Origin: Ancylobacter crimeensis
Lineage (GTDB): Bacteria; Pseudomonadota; Alphaproteobacteria; Rhizobiales; Xanthobacteraceae
Assembly: GCF_023016805.1 (NCBI RefSeq)
Contig: NZ_JALKCH010000002.1
Coordinates: 310,001 to 374,000, forward strand
Length of the DNA stretch: 64,000 nucleotides
Direction of reading: 5' to 3'
The notes beneath the pieces are model-generated. The model had not been told where the DNA came from and searched no databases. It saw only the letters and a list, made by a program, of their open reading frames with translations. Positions 1-9,421 of the stretch are shown in pieces; position 1 is the first letter of the stretch; each line of letters begins with the position of its first letter. Both the position numbers and the translations under genes were made by a program.

Positions 1-1805
1 CCGCGGACGCCGACGCTGCCTTGCCGGAGGGCGTCGCTTCCCTCGCGCAGCATGTCGAAGCCCCGGCTGCGCTGGCCCGCCGCCTCGCGCAGATCGGTGT
101 CGTCGAGCGGGGAAGAGGCGCGCAGCTTGCCGCCACGCTTCGTCCCGGCCAGCGTCTGGTCTCCGTGGAAGGCGACCTCTGGCGTTGGGACGGTTTCGAC
201 GCCGCCGCCGATGCGCCAACATCGGCTGCCCGCCGCCTCGCCGAGCGCAATCGCCTGGCGGATCTGCAGGCTTCGCTGGATGGCGCCCGCACCGAGGTCG
301 CCCATCACCGGCGCGGACTGGAAGCCGCGGAGGCGGCGTTGCGCAGCGCCGGCAGCCGCGAGAACGCCGCCCGTGAGGCCCGCCGCTCCGCCTTGCGCGC
401 ATCTGAGGCGATGCGCGAGGAACTGGCGCGTGCCGAGCGCGCCGAGGCCGAGCGCGCGGTGCGCCGCGCCGCGCTGGATGCAAGCCGCGAGCGGATGGAG
501 ACGGACCGCGAGGCCGCAGCCTCAGCGCGCGCGGAAGCGGAGGACGCGCTCGCCGAATTGCCGCCCTCCACCGACAGCGCAGCGGAAATCGCCGGCTTCC
601 AGGCTCGTCTCGCCGAAGCCCGCCTCGGGGTGACCCAGGCGCGTTCCCGCACCGAGGGTCTGATGCGCGAGCGCGAGCAGCGCGGCCGCCGTCTCGCCAC
701 CATCGTGCAGGAGTGCTCTTCCTGGCAGGCCCGCGCGGCCGGAACCGGCGAGCGTCTGGCGGCCATCGAGGCCCGCCGCGAGGAAGCCGCGATCGAGCGG
801 GTGGAACTCGATGACGCGCCGAGCCATTTCGCCGCCCGCCGACGGGCGCTGCTCAACGAGACCGAAGCGGCCGAAGCGGCCCGCCGTGCCGCTGCCGACC
901 GACTCGCCGAGGCGGAAGCCACGCAGGTCGAGGCGGATCGCGCGGCGCGCGGGGCGCTCGACGGCCTGTCATCGGCGCGCGAGGAAGCCGCCCGCGCCGA
1001 GGCGCGGCTGGAAGGCGGGCGCCAGCGCCGTGCCGACCTGACGCGCGAGATCGCCGAAATGCTCGACTGCGCCCCGGACGGCGCGCGCGAGATTGCCGGC
1101 CTCCTGCCGGATGCGCCATTGCCCGAATCGGCGGTCACCGAAGCCGATCTCGATCGGCTGAAGCGCGATCGCGAGCGACTCGGCGCCGTGAATCTGCGTG
1201 CGGAAGAGGAACTGGCCGAAATCGAAGGCCAGCTTCAGGGCCTTGTCGGTGAACGCGACGACCTGACGGAGGCGATCAAACGGCTGCGCCACGGCATCGC
1301 CCAGCTCAACCGCGAGGCGCGCGAGCGGCTGCAGGCATCCTTCACAGTGGTGGACGGTCATTTCCGCCAGCTGTTCGGAACGCTGTTCGGCGGCGGAGAG
1401 GCGCAACTGGTGCTGACTGATTCGGAGGATCCGCTCGAAGCGGGTCTCGACATCATCGCACGGCCGCCCGGCAAGAAGCCGCAATCGCTGTCTCTCCTTT
1501 CGGGAGGCGAGCAGGCGTTGACCGCGATGGCGCTGATCTTCGCGGTCTTCCTCACCAATCCGGCGCCAATCTGCGTGCTCGACGAAGTGGATGCGCCGCT
1601 CGACGACGCGAATGTCGAGCGATTCTGCAACCTGCTCGACGAGATGCGACGGATGACGGACACGCGCTTCCTCACCATCACCCATAATCCGATCACCATG
1701 AGCCGGATGAGCCGGCTGTTCGGCGTGACGATGGCCGAGCGTGGTGTGTCGAAACTCGTTTCCGTCGACCTGTCCACGGCCGAATCGCTGCGCGAGGCCG
1801 GCTAG
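1..1805 (+). CDS. smc: Chromosome segregation protein SMC, C-terminal part (5' truncated by window)
   Basis: The reading frame is open from the first bases (full codons begin at position 3), so only the C-terminal ~600 residues are present. The first two thirds are an Ala/Arg/Glu-rich coiled coil, followed by the C-terminal ABC-ATPase lobe with the signature LSGGEQALTAMALIFAVFL, a Walker B segment ICVLDEVDAPLDDAN and a D-loop. Together these identify SMC, the ATPase that with ScpA and ScpB organises and segregates chromosomes. The hinge and N-terminal Walker A half lie upstream of the window. The stop is TAG. No clear intrinsic terminator follows, and the next gene (atpI) has its own promoter. 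Confidence 0.95.
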   Translation, partial: ADADAALPEGVASLAQHVEAPAALARRLAQIGVVERGRGAQLAATLRPGQRLVSVEGDLWRWDGFDAAADAPTSAARRLAERNRLADLQASLDGARTEVAHHRRGLEAAEAALRSAGSRENAAREARRSALRASEAMREELARAERAEAERAVRRAALDASRERMETDREAAASARAEAEDALAELPPSTDSAAEIAGFQARLAEARLGVTQARSRTEGLMREREQRGRRLATIVQECSSWQARAAGTGERLAAIEARREEAAIERVELDDAPSHFAARRRALLNETEAAEAARRAAADRLAEAEATQVEADRAARGALDGLSSAREEAARAEARLEGGRQRRADLTREIAEMLDCAPDGAREIAGLLPDAPLPESAVTEADLDRLKRDRERLGAVNLRAEEELAEIEGQLQGLVGERDDLTEAIKRLRHGIAQLNREARERLQASFTVVDGHFRQLFGTLFGGGEAQLVLTDSEDPLEAGLDIIARPPGKKPQSLSLLSGGEQALTAMALIFAVFLTNPAPICVLDEVDAPLDDANVERFCNLLDEMRRMTDTRFLTITHNPITMSRMSRLFGVTMAERGVSKLVSVDLSTAESLREAG

Positions 1806-2000
1806 CCGGTGCCGGGTTGAGGCTACAGGGGTGCGACGGCGCGCGGCACCTTTGCCCCATGGTCAGCCCTTCTCTGGCATGCCAAAAACATCACACCCGC
1901 CTTCCCTTGCTGCGGCGCGGGACAAAAATGGCTGCGACAGAGCGTCCGACTTTCGTTTTTATCCAATAAATTCAAAGCATTAAAAGAAGTTATCGGCTCC

Positions 2001-2029
2001 TTGACACCCTAAAGACCGATCACTATGGT
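2001..2029 (+). promoter_or_regulatory. Predicted sigma-70 promoter of the F0 ATP synthase operon
   Basis: TTGACA at 2001-2006 is a perfect -35 hexamer. Seventeen bases later TATGGT at 2024-2029 is a fair -10. It lies in an AT-richer stretch (about 1905-2010) between smc and atpI and points at atpI, whose ATG is 55 bases downstream of the -10. No other promoter of this quality was noticed in the operon. Confidence 0.6.
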
Positions 2030-2083
2030 GCCGGCGGTTTCGGGGGTTGGGAAACCTTCTCCGGCAAGGGCCGAGCGCACGAG

Positions 2084-2443
2084 ATGGACGACCGGGACAA
2101 GACGGACGGCCAAAGCGGCGCGAGGCGGCCGGGCCCAGACGATAGCGCGCTTGAAGGACGTCTGCGCGGCCTCGGCACGGCACTTGACAAGGTGCAGGCC
2201 GAGCGACGGGTGGAGGAAAAGCTTGCGCAGCCGGACCGGACGTCGACCTCTGCCGGGTTGACGCTGGCATTCCGGTTGGGCAGCGAGTTTGTTGCGGGGG
2301 TTCTGGTCGGTGCCGGTCTTGGCTGGGTCGTCGACCAATTCTTCGGGACAGGCCCCTGGGGCATGATCGTGTTTCTGCTGCTCGGTTTCGGTGCGGCGGT
2401 GCTCAACATGCTCCGTGCTGCCGGAGAGACGGGCCGGAAGTGA
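2084..2443 (+). CDS. atpI: ATP synthase protein I (AtpI)
   Basis: This 119-residue protein is the first gene of the F0 operon. The first ~60 residues are charged and hydrophilic. Two transmembrane helices follow (about residues 62-82 and 90-110) and carry the AtpI pattern GAGLGWVVDQFF...GPWG...GFGAAVLNMLR. In the family, AtpI helps assemble the c-ring and may aid Mg2+ entry; it is not part of the finished enzyme. The ATG at 2084 was chosen because it gives the family's usual length. atpB follows after 154 bases. The product is clear from sequence and position; the assembly role is family knowledge. Confidence 0.88.
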   Translation: MDDRDKTDGQSGARRPGPDDSALEGRLRGLGTALDKVQAERRVEEKLAQPDRTSTSAGLTLAFRLGSEFVAGVLVGAGLGWVVDQFFGTGPWGMIVFLLLGFGAAVLNMLRAAGETGRK

Positions 2444-2597
2444 AGCAATACGTGCCGCTTGCGGGCGGTGCGAAGGATGAGCCGCCGTTGCGCGGTACAA
2501 GCAGCCGGTCATGGCGGACATTCAGGCCGTCGCGACGGGTACAGATTTGAGGGGTCGGCGTCCCGCAGGGCGCCGCGATTGAGGGCAGCGACCGGCG

Positions 2598-3359
2598 ATG
2601 GCCAGCAGCGAGATCGATCCGATCCATCAGTTCCACATCAACAAGATCGTGGATCTGGGGGCGCCGGGCGGCGTGCAGCTCGCCTTCACCAATTCGGCCG
2701 CCTATATGGTGGCGATCGTCGCCATCATCTTCTTCTTCCTCACCTATGCGACCCGCGGTCGGACGCTGGTCCCCGGCCGCCTGCAGTCGCTGGCTGAGCT
2801 CGGCTACGAGTTCGTCGCGTCGACGGTACGGCAGACCGCGGGCAATGAGGGGATGAAGTTCTTTCCGCTCATCTTCTCGCTCTTCGCCTTCGTGCTGATC
2901 GCGAATTTCGTCGGCCTCATTCCCTACACCTTCACGGTTACCAGCCATCTCATCGTCACCGCGGCGCTTGCTCTGGTGGTGATCGGCACCGTGATCATCT
3001 ACGGCTTCATGCGCCACGGCACTCATTTCCTCGGCCTTTTCGTGCCGTCGGGCGTGCCGGCCTTCCTGTTGCCTTTCATGGTCGTGATCGAGGTTATCTC
3101 CTTCCTCTCGCGTCCCATCAGCCTTTCGTTGCGTCTCTTCGCCAACATGCTGGCCGGCCATATCGCCATGAAGGTCTTCGCCGGCTTCGTGGTGATGATG
3201 AGCGCCACCGGCATCGCCGGCGCGCTTGGCGCGACGCTGCCCCTCGCCATGGTCGTGGCGCTCACCGCGCTCGAGTTCCTGGTCGCCTTCCTGCAGGCCT
3301 ACGTCTTCACGGTTCTGACCTGCATTTACCTCAACGACGCGCTGCATCCGGGACACTGA
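2598..3359 (+). CDS. atpB: F0F1 ATP synthase subunit a
   Basis: This 253-residue polytopic membrane protein is subunit a of F0, which forms the two proton half-channels against the c-ring. The family signature is [20 protein letters not shown] at about residues 175-195. It contains the essential arginine ([10 protein letters not shown]) and the conserved Asn and His. Five to six hydrophobic helices are visible, and length matches the family. The start [12 protein letters not shown] is typical for alphaproteobacteria and preserves the N-terminal His/Pro motif. It is the second gene of the operon, with atpE 70 bases downstream. Confidence 0.97.
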   Translation: MASSEIDPIHQFHINKIVDLGAPGGVQLAFTNSAAYMVAIVAIIFFFLTYATRGRTLVPGRLQSLAELGYEFVASTVRQTAGNEGMKFFPLIFSLFAFVLIANFVGLIPYTFTVTSHLIVTAALALVVIGTVIIYGFMRHGTHFLGLFVPSGVPAFLLPFMVVIEVISFLSRPISLSLRLFANMLAGHIAMKVFAGFVVMMSATGIAGALGATLPLAMVVALTALEFLVAFLQAYVFTVLTCIYLNDALHPGH

Positions 3360-3429
3360 TCGGCGCCTCGCGGGATCCCACCACCTATCGCCTCAACACA
3401 CGCTTTGCGCACATCAATAGGAGAAGATC

Positions 3430-3657
3430 ATGGAAGCGGAAGCCGCCAAGTTCCTCGGCGCCGGTCTCGCCTGCCTGGGCATGGGCCTCGCCGGTATCGG
3501 CGTCGGTAACATCTTCGGCAACTTCCTCTCGGGCGCCCTGCGCAACCCGTCGGCGGCCGATGGCCAGTTCGCTCGCGCCTTCATCGGTGCGGCTCTCGCC
3601 GAAGGTCTCGGCATCTTCTCGCTGGTCGTTGCGCTCGTCCTGCTCTTCGTGGTCTGA
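3430..3657 (+). CDS. atpE: F0F1 ATP synthase subunit c
   Basis: This 75-residue protein is the c-ring subunit and has two helices in a hairpin. Helix 1 carries the packing motif [14 protein letters not shown]. The polar loop has RNP at residues 38-40 (RQP in E. coli), and helix 2 carries the ion-binding acid as Glu58. The Glu, without extra polar ligands around it, is consistent with a proton-driven enzyme (inference). A purine-rich Shine-Dalgarno, AGGAGA, sits just before the ATG at 3430. The gene lies between atpB and the b' gene, as expected. Confidence 0.98.
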   Translation: MEAEAAKFLGAGLACLGMGLAGIGVGNIFGNFLSGALRNPSAADGQFARAFIGAALAEGLGIFSLVVALVLLFVV

Positions 3658-3737
3658 CGAAACGCCGGTGGGGTGACGCCAGCGGCTCAAGGGCCTCCGG
3701 CGTACCCCTCCTTGTTACGATCGAGGAAGCCTGAACC

Positions 3738-4391
3738 ATGCCACAGACCCAAGGTCCGAGTGTGACCTACGTCATCGCGCAGGCCAATGTTCCGTCGTCA
3801 CCGGCTGGCGTCGGTACCGAGGACGGCGCCGTCGCGCTGCCGCAGGGCGTCGAACATAATGGCGTGGAGATCGGTGCAACGCCGGGAGAGGCGCACGCCG
3901 GAGGCTTCCCGCCTTTCGACGCGCACACCTTTCCCTCGCAGCTGATCTGGCTCGCCATCACCTTCGGCGCGCTGTACCTGCTGATGAGCCGCATCGCGTT
4001 GCCGCGTATCGGTACGATCCTCGAAGAGCGGCATGACCGCATCGCGGACGACATCGAGGAAGCCGGCCGGTTGAAGGCCGAAAGCGAAGCTGCGGCGGAA
4101 GCTTACGAGCAGGCTCTGGCCACGGCTCGCGGCAAGGCCCATGCCATCGCCGCGGAAACGCGCGACCGGCTTAGCGCCGATGCCGAGGCCAGCCGCAAGT
4201 CGCTGGAAGCGGGTCTGAACGACAAGCTCAGCGCGGCGGAAGCTCAGATCGCGGCGACCAAGACGTCGGCCATGTCGAATGTTCGCGGCATTGCCGTGGA
4301 TGCGGCGGGTGCGATCGTATCCGGCCTGATCGGTACCCAGCCGGCGCCGCAGCAGGTCGAGGCGGCGGTCGACGCCGTCGTCAAGAACTGA
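3738..4391 (+). CDS. atpF2: F0F1 ATP synthase subunit b' (second b-type subunit)
   Basis: This 217-residue peripheral stalk subunit has one transmembrane helix at about residues 68-88 (LIWLAITFGALYLLMSRIAL), then a long Ala/Glu-rich helix that would pair with subunit b and reach F1. Alphaproteobacteria and phototrophs encode two different b subunits. This one, directly after atpE and with a ~60-residue polar N-terminal extension before the membrane helix, is the b' type (also called atpG or atpX). The stop is 10 bases before the start of the second b gene, so the two are probably co-translated. Confidence 0.92.
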   Translation: MPQTQGPSVTYVIAQANVPSSPAGVGTEDGAVALPQGVEHNGVEIGATPGEAHAGGFPPFDAHTFPSQLIWLAITFGALYLLMSRIALPRIGTILEERHDRIADDIEEAGRLKAESEAAAEAYEQALATARGKAHAIAAETRDRLSADAEASRKSLEAGLNDKLSAAEAQIAATKTSAMSNVRGIAVDAAGAIVSGLIGTQPAPQQVEAAVDAVVKN

Positions 4392-4401
4392 GGGCGGGGC
4401 C

Positions 4402-4884
4402 ATGGGTAACGCTGAACTTTGGGTTGCGATCGCCTTCGTCATCTTCGTAGCCATTCTGGTCAAGATGGGCGCCTTTTCCGGAATTGCCCGCTCGCTCGAC
4501 TCCCGTGGCGAACGTATCCGCGCTGAACTCGATGAAGCGCGGCGGCTGAAGGAAGAAGCGCAGAAGCTGGTCGCCGAATACAAGCGCAAGCAGCGCGAAG
4601 CGGAGGCCGATGCCGAAGCCATCGTCGCGAATGCCAAGGTCGAGGCCGATCGCCTTGCCGCCGAGGCGAAGGCCAAGCTTGAGGACCTGATCGCCCGTCG
4701 CACCCGGATGGCCGAGCAGAAGATCGCCCAGGCCGAGGCGCAGGCACTGGCGGATGTTCGTGCTGCCGCTGCCGACGCAGCCGTTAAGGCGGCCGAGAGC
4801 ATTCTCGCCGCCAATGTGGCGGGCGAGACTGCGGACCGTGTTCTTGCCGGGGCCGTGAACGAGGTGAAGTCGAAGCTCAACTGA
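4402..4884 (+). CDS. atpF: F0F1 ATP synthase subunit b
   Basis: This 160-residue peripheral stalk subunit is the last gene of the F0 operon. An N-terminal membrane helix (ELWVAIAFVIFVAILVKMG, about residues 4-22) is followed by an uninterrupted charged helix rich in Ala, Glu and Lys, the usual b-subunit layout. It forms the stator with b' from the preceding gene. An intrinsic terminator lies 45 bases after the stop, which ends the operon before any F1 gene. The F1 genes must therefore be elsewhere, as is common in alphaproteobacteria. Confidence 0.95.
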   Translation: MGNAELWVAIAFVIFVAILVKMGAFSGIARSLDSRGERIRAELDEARRLKEEAQKLVAEYKRKQREAEADAEAIVANAKVEADRLAAEAKAKLEDLIARRTRMAEQKIAQAEAQALADVRAAAADAAVKAAESILAANVAGETADRVLAGAVNEVKSKLN

Positions 4885-4928
4885 GCGCGGCTGCATTCTA
4901 CGAACCGCTGATCGTCGCGAATCCATTG

Positions 4929-4960
4929 AAAGCCCGGCCTTGCGCCGGGCTTTTGCTTTT
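4929..4960 (+). terminator. Intrinsic terminator of the F0 operon
   Basis: An 8-bp GC stem AGCCCGGC / GCCGGGCT, extended by two A-T pairs, with a short CTTGC-type loop and followed by TTTTGCTTTT. It is a textbook Rho-independent terminator 45 bases downstream of atpF. Confidence 0.9.
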
Positions 4961-5309
4961 CCAGTGCTTACGCAGCGGGAGGGATGCGCCTCTTCAACGA
5001 CGCGCATGCATCTCGGAAAATGAGAAACGCACCGGGGTCGCGGCCCCTTAGGGTCGGGGGATGTCGAGGGTGACGAAGCGATGCCCGCCTCGGCGCCGTC
5101 CGGCTTTCAGCCAGACGGTTGCTCGATCGCGTGACGGGCTTCGACGCCTGCTTCACCTCGCGGAAAAGGTGTGGCGCGCATATGACCTGTGCCGGATAGA
5201 GACGTTCGTGGCCTGATCGCGTTTGCGCGACCGGGAATGCCCTTCACGGCAGGGGCCGGACCTTTGCCGGTGCCGGCCGATCGGTCGCCCGCTGTCCCGC
5301 TCCCGGATA
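4961..5309. other. Intergenic stretch without a recognisable gene
   Basis: These are about 350 bases between the F0 terminator and the 3' end of the convergent cell wall hydrolase gene. Short open frames exist on both strands but have Arg/Pro-rich, shadow-like composition and no Shine-Dalgarno. I see no tRNA-like fold, riboswitch core or strong promoter here. Confidence 0.5.
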
Positions 5310-6614
5310 TCACCCCCAGCGACGGGGCCGATAGAAGGTGTGCTCGCCGATTTCGTCCAACTTGCGCATTTCACGCACCCAGCGTGGGTGAACCGACTGC
5401 GCATGATAGTGCGTCGCCTTGCCCACCTGCTCGTCCCAAAGCTTGCCGTCGAGCATGTCGGCGGCGATGCGCTGGGCCTGCTGCCACATGTCCGGCTCCG
5501 TCACCACGTCTCGCACGGTGTCGCAGGCGAAGGTGAACTGGCAGGCGAAGCGTCGGTTGGCGTTCTGGTAGACGGCTCGACAGACATCGGCTGGATAATA
5601 GCCGGAGAACACCCGGTTCATCACCACTTGCGCAACGGCGATCTGGCCCCGCTCGGGTTCGCCGCGGCTTTCGAAATACACCGCCTCCGCAAGGCATTTC
5701 TGGGCACGGTCCCGTCGCGCGCCATCAAGGCCGAGCCGCTCGGCTGGGCTGGCATCGATGAAGGGGCTGTCGGCGCCAGTGGCGTTCCCCTTGGCATAGC
5801 TTCTGCCGCCTTCATCGCCATATTCGAAGAATTGGGGTGGCAGTGTCGCGGCATCGGCCCCGAAGACGAGGGCGGCATCGCGATAGATGGGGCGAGAGAT
5901 GAGGGAAGCGTCACGTTGTGCCATGGCGTCATCGGCTGCCATGTTCGGGTCGGGAGCTGTCAGCGTGGCGGCAAGGGCGGACTGAACCGCGATGGCCGTG
6001 CCCCTCGCCGCAACCGTGTCGTGGCTGCCGTCCGGTCGGTCGTCGACACCGATGCCCGCTGTCTCGGCAGGTGCGGATGCGGCGGTCTCGATGTCCGACG
6101 GATCACCCGTGGGATCTCCGAGATTGGCCGTCTCGACCTGATCGTCCGTCTGGGTGCCAACCCCATAGGACCCTGCGCGACTTAATTCGTTCGCCGTCGC
6201 AGCGGATATGCCGGTTGCTGTTCGACTGTCGGCAGCGACGCCGGCACCGATATCCGGGATGGCGATCTGCGCGAGTGGTCGGCGATCCGACTTCGATTCG
6301 CGATTGACCTCGGCGTGGAAACGGCTGGCCGGATTGATGGCGAGGCTTGGTGCCGGCCAGGCGAAGCTCGCCACGCGCAATTCATGAACGCCGCCGGCCA
6401 GGATCTCGATGCGTGCCCGATCAGCGAGCGGCAGGCTTGCCTCGTGCGAGGCGAGGGCTGTCATGCGGGAAGCCACCGCCATGTGCGGGCGGGACTGCCA
6501 GATGCCCATGACCGCCAGGCTCGCCAGCAGAACGGCCGGGACAGAAAGGAGCAGCGATCGCCGCTGCCGGGTGGGTCCACGCATGACAACGCCCATCTCG
6601 TTCCGGCGCTCCAT
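5310..6614 (-). CDS. SleB-type cell wall hydrolase (Hydrolase_2 family)
   Basis: This protein of about 434 residues has an N-terminal membrane anchor or uncleaved signal (hydrophobic run SLLLSVPAVLLASLAVMGIW), a ~230-residue low-complexity Ala/Asp-rich linker, and a C-terminal SleB/Hydrolase_2 domain over the last ~130 residues (CLAEAVYFESRGEPERGQIA, then VVMNRV and FACQFTF). The family cleaves peptidoglycan; SleB is the spore-cortex lytic transglycosylase of bacilli, and alphaproteobacterial homologues are envelope proteins of unknown role. Conserved Glu in AVYFESRGE is the likely catalytic acid. The start is uncertain: ATG codons at 6614, 6596 and 6584 all precede the anchor. It stands alone and converges on the F0 operon. 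Confidence 0.85.
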   Translation of the reverse strand: MERRNEMGVVMRGPTRQRRSLLLSVPAVLLASLAVMGIWQSRPHMAVASRMTALASHEASLPLADRARIEILAGGVHELRVASFAWPAPSLAINPASRFHAEVNRESKSDRRPLAQIAIPDIGAGVAADSRTATGISAATANELSRAGSYGVGTQTDDQVETANLGDPTGDPSDIETAASAPAETAGIGVDDRPDGSHDTVAARGTAIAVQSALAATLTAPDPNMAADDAMAQRDASLISRPIYRDAALVFGADAATLPPQFFEYGDEGGRSYAKGNATGADSPFIDASPAERLGLDGARRDRAQKCLAEAVYFESRGEPERGQIAVAQVVMNRVFSGYYPADVCRAVYQNANRRFACQFTFACDTVRDVVTEPDMWQQAQRIAADMLDGKLWDEQVGKATHYHAQSVHPRWVREMRKLDEIGEHTFYRPRRWG

Positions 6615-6863
6615 GGAGACGCCGCGTCCAGGGTGAGCCGACGCGAGCCAGAACGGCTCGGGACGACAGGCCCGAGGGCGCCGGCGCGTGGCATGCCGAA
6701 CACGGGCAATGCCGCAGACGCCGGACAACATGGTTGTCGCCCATTAACCTTGATCAGCGGTTAACACGGCCGGGAAGGCGTCGGCGGGGGCGGGTTGTGG
6801 CGCAACTGCGGCGTGGCCGGGGTAATGAAAAGCGCCGATACCGGCAGGAGGTTGGTATCTACC

Positions 6864-7871
6864 TCAGCGAGGCGCAGCGGCGCGCGCCAGCCGGTCGCGA
6901 ATGCCTTCGCCGAGCCCGTGGCGAGGCAGCGGAACGACGGCGATGCCACGTACGTCCGCACTGTCGAGCATGCGCAGATGGGCGAAGAGCTGCGCGGCTG
7001 CCTCAACGAGATCGCCGCCCGGACTGAGATCAAGCACTCGCGGGGCTTTTTCGCTGCCGGCAGGGCGGGCGCGGGCAAAGGTGAGAAGAGCTTCGCCGGG
7101 GCGGACCTCGTCGACATCCAGCCGGACCGGCACGGATGGCGCATAGTGGGAGGCGAGCATGCCGGGCGCGATCGGCGCATCCGGATCCCCCGGTCGCTCG
7201 GCGACGGGGGCGGCACGCCGGGCGAGGGGGCGGCCGAGTGCGGCTTCGATCCGCTCGCGGGCCATGCCGCCAGGGCGCAACAGCGTCACCTCGGGGCCAG
7301 AGCAGTCGAGAATGGTGGATTCGATCCCGACACGGGTCGGCCCACCATCGAGCACGAGGTCTATCCGCCCGTCGAGATCGGCGAGGACGTGGGCGGCACT
7401 GGTCGGTGAGACATGACCCGAACGGTTGGCACTGGGAGCCGCGATCGGCCGGCCGGCCGCTGTGAGGACGGCATGGGCCACCGGATGGGCGGGAACGCGG
7501 ATCGCCACGCTCGGCAATCCCGCGCGTGCCAGGTCGCTGACCAGGCCCTCGATGGCCGGCACCACCAGCGTCAGCGGGCCGGGCCAGAAACGTTCTGCGA
7601 GCAGCAGGGCTGCCCTATCGAAGCGGCCGATCCTGCGCGCGGCGTCGAGGTCCGGCACGTGAGCAATCAGCGGATTAAAGGAGGGGCGCCCCTTGGCCGC
7701 ATAGAGTTCGGCGACGGCACGGGCATTGGTGGCGTCGCAGGCAAGGCCGTACACCGTCTCGGTCGGGATCGCGACGAGGCCGCCATCGATCAGGATGCGC
7801 CCCGCCTCGGCGATGCCGGCCGCGTCCGCGATATGCCGCCTGGTGGGACGTGTGTCGGAAGCCGAGACCAT
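6864..7871 (-). CDS. tsaC: L-threonylcarbamoyladenylate synthase, long Sua5 type
   Basis: This enzyme of about 335 residues makes threonylcarbamoyl-AMP from Thr, bicarbonate and ATP for the t6A37 modification of ANN-decoding tRNAs. The YrdC/TsaC domain occupies the first ~200 residues, with motifs LVAIPTETVYGLACDA, KGRPSFNPLIAHV and SANRSGHVSPT. The C-terminal Sua5 domain follows after GIESTILDC and GMLASHYAP. Two domains and this length mark the Sua5 rather than the short TsaC form. The frame is open further upstream, but ATG at 7871 (MVSASDTRPTRR) gives normal family spacing. It is read away from the HDAC gene at 8113. Confidence 0.95.
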   Translation of the reverse strand: MVSASDTRPTRRHIADAAGIAEAGRILIDGGLVAIPTETVYGLACDATNARAVAELYAAKGRPSFNPLIAHVPDLDAARRIGRFDRAALLLAERFWPGPLTLVVPAIEGLVSDLARAGLPSVAIRVPAHPVAHAVLTAAGRPIAAPSANRSGHVSPTSAAHVLADLDGRIDLVLDGGPTRVGIESTILDCSGPEVTLLRPGGMARERIEAALGRPLARRAAPVAERPGDPDAPIAPGMLASHYAPSVPVRLDVDEVRPGEALLTFARARPAGSEKAPRVLDLSPGGDLVEAAAQLFAHLRMLDSADVRGIAVVPLPRHGLGEGIRDRLARAAAPR

Positions 7872-8112
7872 GGCCGGTGGAAAATCCTGATATTCGTGAA
7901 AGCCGGCTCTATGGGCGTACCGATCGGCAGGGTCAAGCACATGCGGACCAATCCGTCGACCTGCATGGCTGGAACGCGGGAAATTCATTGCCCTACGGCT
8001 TCGACGCTGGCCTCATGATTGAGGCTGGCATATCGTCCACCGTTAATTCGCGCGAAGAACAAGATGTCGCCGGAACCGGTACCGGCACTCAGACGAGGAA
8101 CGTCCCGCTATC

Positions 8113-9048
8113 ATGACCACCCTGCTCATCGCCCACGATGCCAGCCTCCTGCACCAGACGCCGCCCGGCCATCCGGAGCGGCCGGACCGGGTCCGGGTCC
8201 TCAACCGGGTGTTCGAGGGCGAGCAGTTTGCCCATCTCGCGCGCGAGCAGGCGCCACTCGGTGCGCGCGAAGATATCGTCCGCGTCCACCCAGAGGATTT
8301 CCTCGACGCCATCGACGAAGCGATGCCGACCAGCAACAATGAACTGGTGCGCATCGACGGCGACACGGTTCTTTCCTCCGGCACGGGCGAGGCGATCCGG
8401 CGTGGCGTGGGTGGTTCCGTACTCGCCGTCGACGAGGTGCTGTCCGGCAAGGTGTCGAACGCCTTCGTCTCCATGCGCCCGCCCGGGCACCATGCCGAGA
8501 CGCGCACGCCGATGGGCTTCTGCATCTTCAACAATGTGGCCATTGCCGCCCGGCATGCCCAGAAGGTGCATGGCATAGGGCGCGTCGCCATCGTCGATTT
8601 CGACGTGCATCACGGCAACGGAACGCAGGAGATATTCTGGTCGGATCCGAGCGTGCTTTATGCCTCCACCCACCAGATGCCGCTGTTTCCCGGCACCGGG
8701 GCGGTCGGCGAGCGCGGCACCTCCGACAACATCGTCAACGCCCCGCTGCGGCCGGGCGATGGGGGCGAGGCATTCCGTGAAGCGATCGAGAGCCGCGTTC
8801 TGCCTCGTCTTGAAGCTTTCGGACCCGAACTCATCATCATCTCGGCCGGTTTCGATGCGCACACCCGCGACCCGCTGGCCAGCATCAACCTGCTGGAAGA
8901 CGACTTTACCTGGGTTACCCGAAAGCTGATGGACGTGGCCGACCGTCACAGCGGCGGCCGGATCGTCTCGGTGCTGGAAGGCGGCTACGATCTGGAAGGG
9001 CTCGCCCGCTCGGCTTCGGCCCACGTCACCGCACTGATGCGGGGTTGA
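8113..9048 (+). CDS. Histone deacetylase family protein (Zn-dependent deacetylase)
   Basis: This 311-residue protein of the arginase/deacetylase fold covers the whole HDAC domain. Visible motifs are the active-site pair RPPGHHAE, the zinc-binding segment [16 protein letters not shown], the second metal Asp in [13 protein letters not shown], and the transition-state Tyr in LEGGYDLEG. Bacterial members act on acetylated proteins, polyamines or acetoin-related substrates; the substrate here cannot be told from sequence. It is followed after 100 bases by xseB, the usual neighbour in Rhizobiales genomes. A weak purine-rich sequence precedes the ATG. Confidence 0.93.
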   Translation: MTTLLIAHDASLLHQTPPGHPERPDRVRVLNRVFEGEQFAHLAREQAPLGAREDIVRVHPEDFLDAIDEAMPTSNNELVRIDGDTVLSSGTGEAIRRGVGGSVLAVDEVLSGKVSNAFVSMRPPGHHAETRTPMGFCIFNNVAIAARHAQKVHGIGRVAIVDFDVHHGNGTQEIFWSDPSVLYASTHQMPLFPGTGAVGERGTSDNIVNAPLRPGDGGEAFREAIESRVLPRLEAFGPELIIISAGFDAHTRDPLASINLLEDDFTWVTRKLMDVADRHSGGRIVSVLEGGYDLEGLARSASAHVTALMRG

Positions 9049-9148
9049 GGATGGATGGAACGCGTCAGGGCGTTCCCGGGGGCGCTTCTTGCCGTGGCGA
9101 TCCTGTATAAGGGCCGTCCCTGACGAGTCGGCATCCAAGGAGCAAGGC

Positions 9149-9394
9149 ATGACGGACGCGACCGATGTGGGCGGGCTCAGCTTCGAGCGGGCGCTCGCCG
9201 AACTCGAGACCATCGTGCAGAAGCTTGAGAGCGGGAATGTTCCGCTCGAAGAGTCGATCGCGCTCTATGCACGCGGCGAGGCGCTCAAAGCCCGCTGCGA
9301 CACTCTGCTGAAGGATGCCGAGGCACGCGTGGAGAAGATCACCCACGGGACCGATGGACGTGCGACCGGCACGGTGCCGCTGGACGGCGAATAG
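9149..9394 (+). CDS. xseB: Exodeoxyribonuclease VII small subunit
   Basis: This 81-residue small subunit of exonuclease VII binds several-to-one with XseA to degrade single-stranded DNA. The typical sequence is LSFERALAELETIVQKLESG followed by VPLEESIALYARGEALKARC, two helices that form the XseB fold. ATG at 9149 is preceded by a good Shine-Dalgarno (AAGGAG at 9137-9142), so the longer upstream frame is not used. In many relatives xseB sits directly upstream of dxs; here three genes intervene (9422-11827). xseA is not in the window. Confidence 0.96.
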   Translation: MTDATDVGGLSFERALAELETIVQKLESGNVPLEESIALYARGEALKARCDTLLKDAEARVEKITHGTDGRATGTVPLDGE

Positions 9395-9421
9395 CGGCCG
9401 TCATACCAGGCGGAGGGGATT

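Noticed and set aside
305..1138. 277-residue Ser/Arg/Ala frame antisense to smc
   Set aside because: Typical shadow of an Ala/Arg/Glu coiled coil; no support.
3798..4880. 360-residue minus-strand frame over the b and b' genes
   Set aside because: Shadow of helical b-subunit sequence, Ala/Ser-rich, no start signal.
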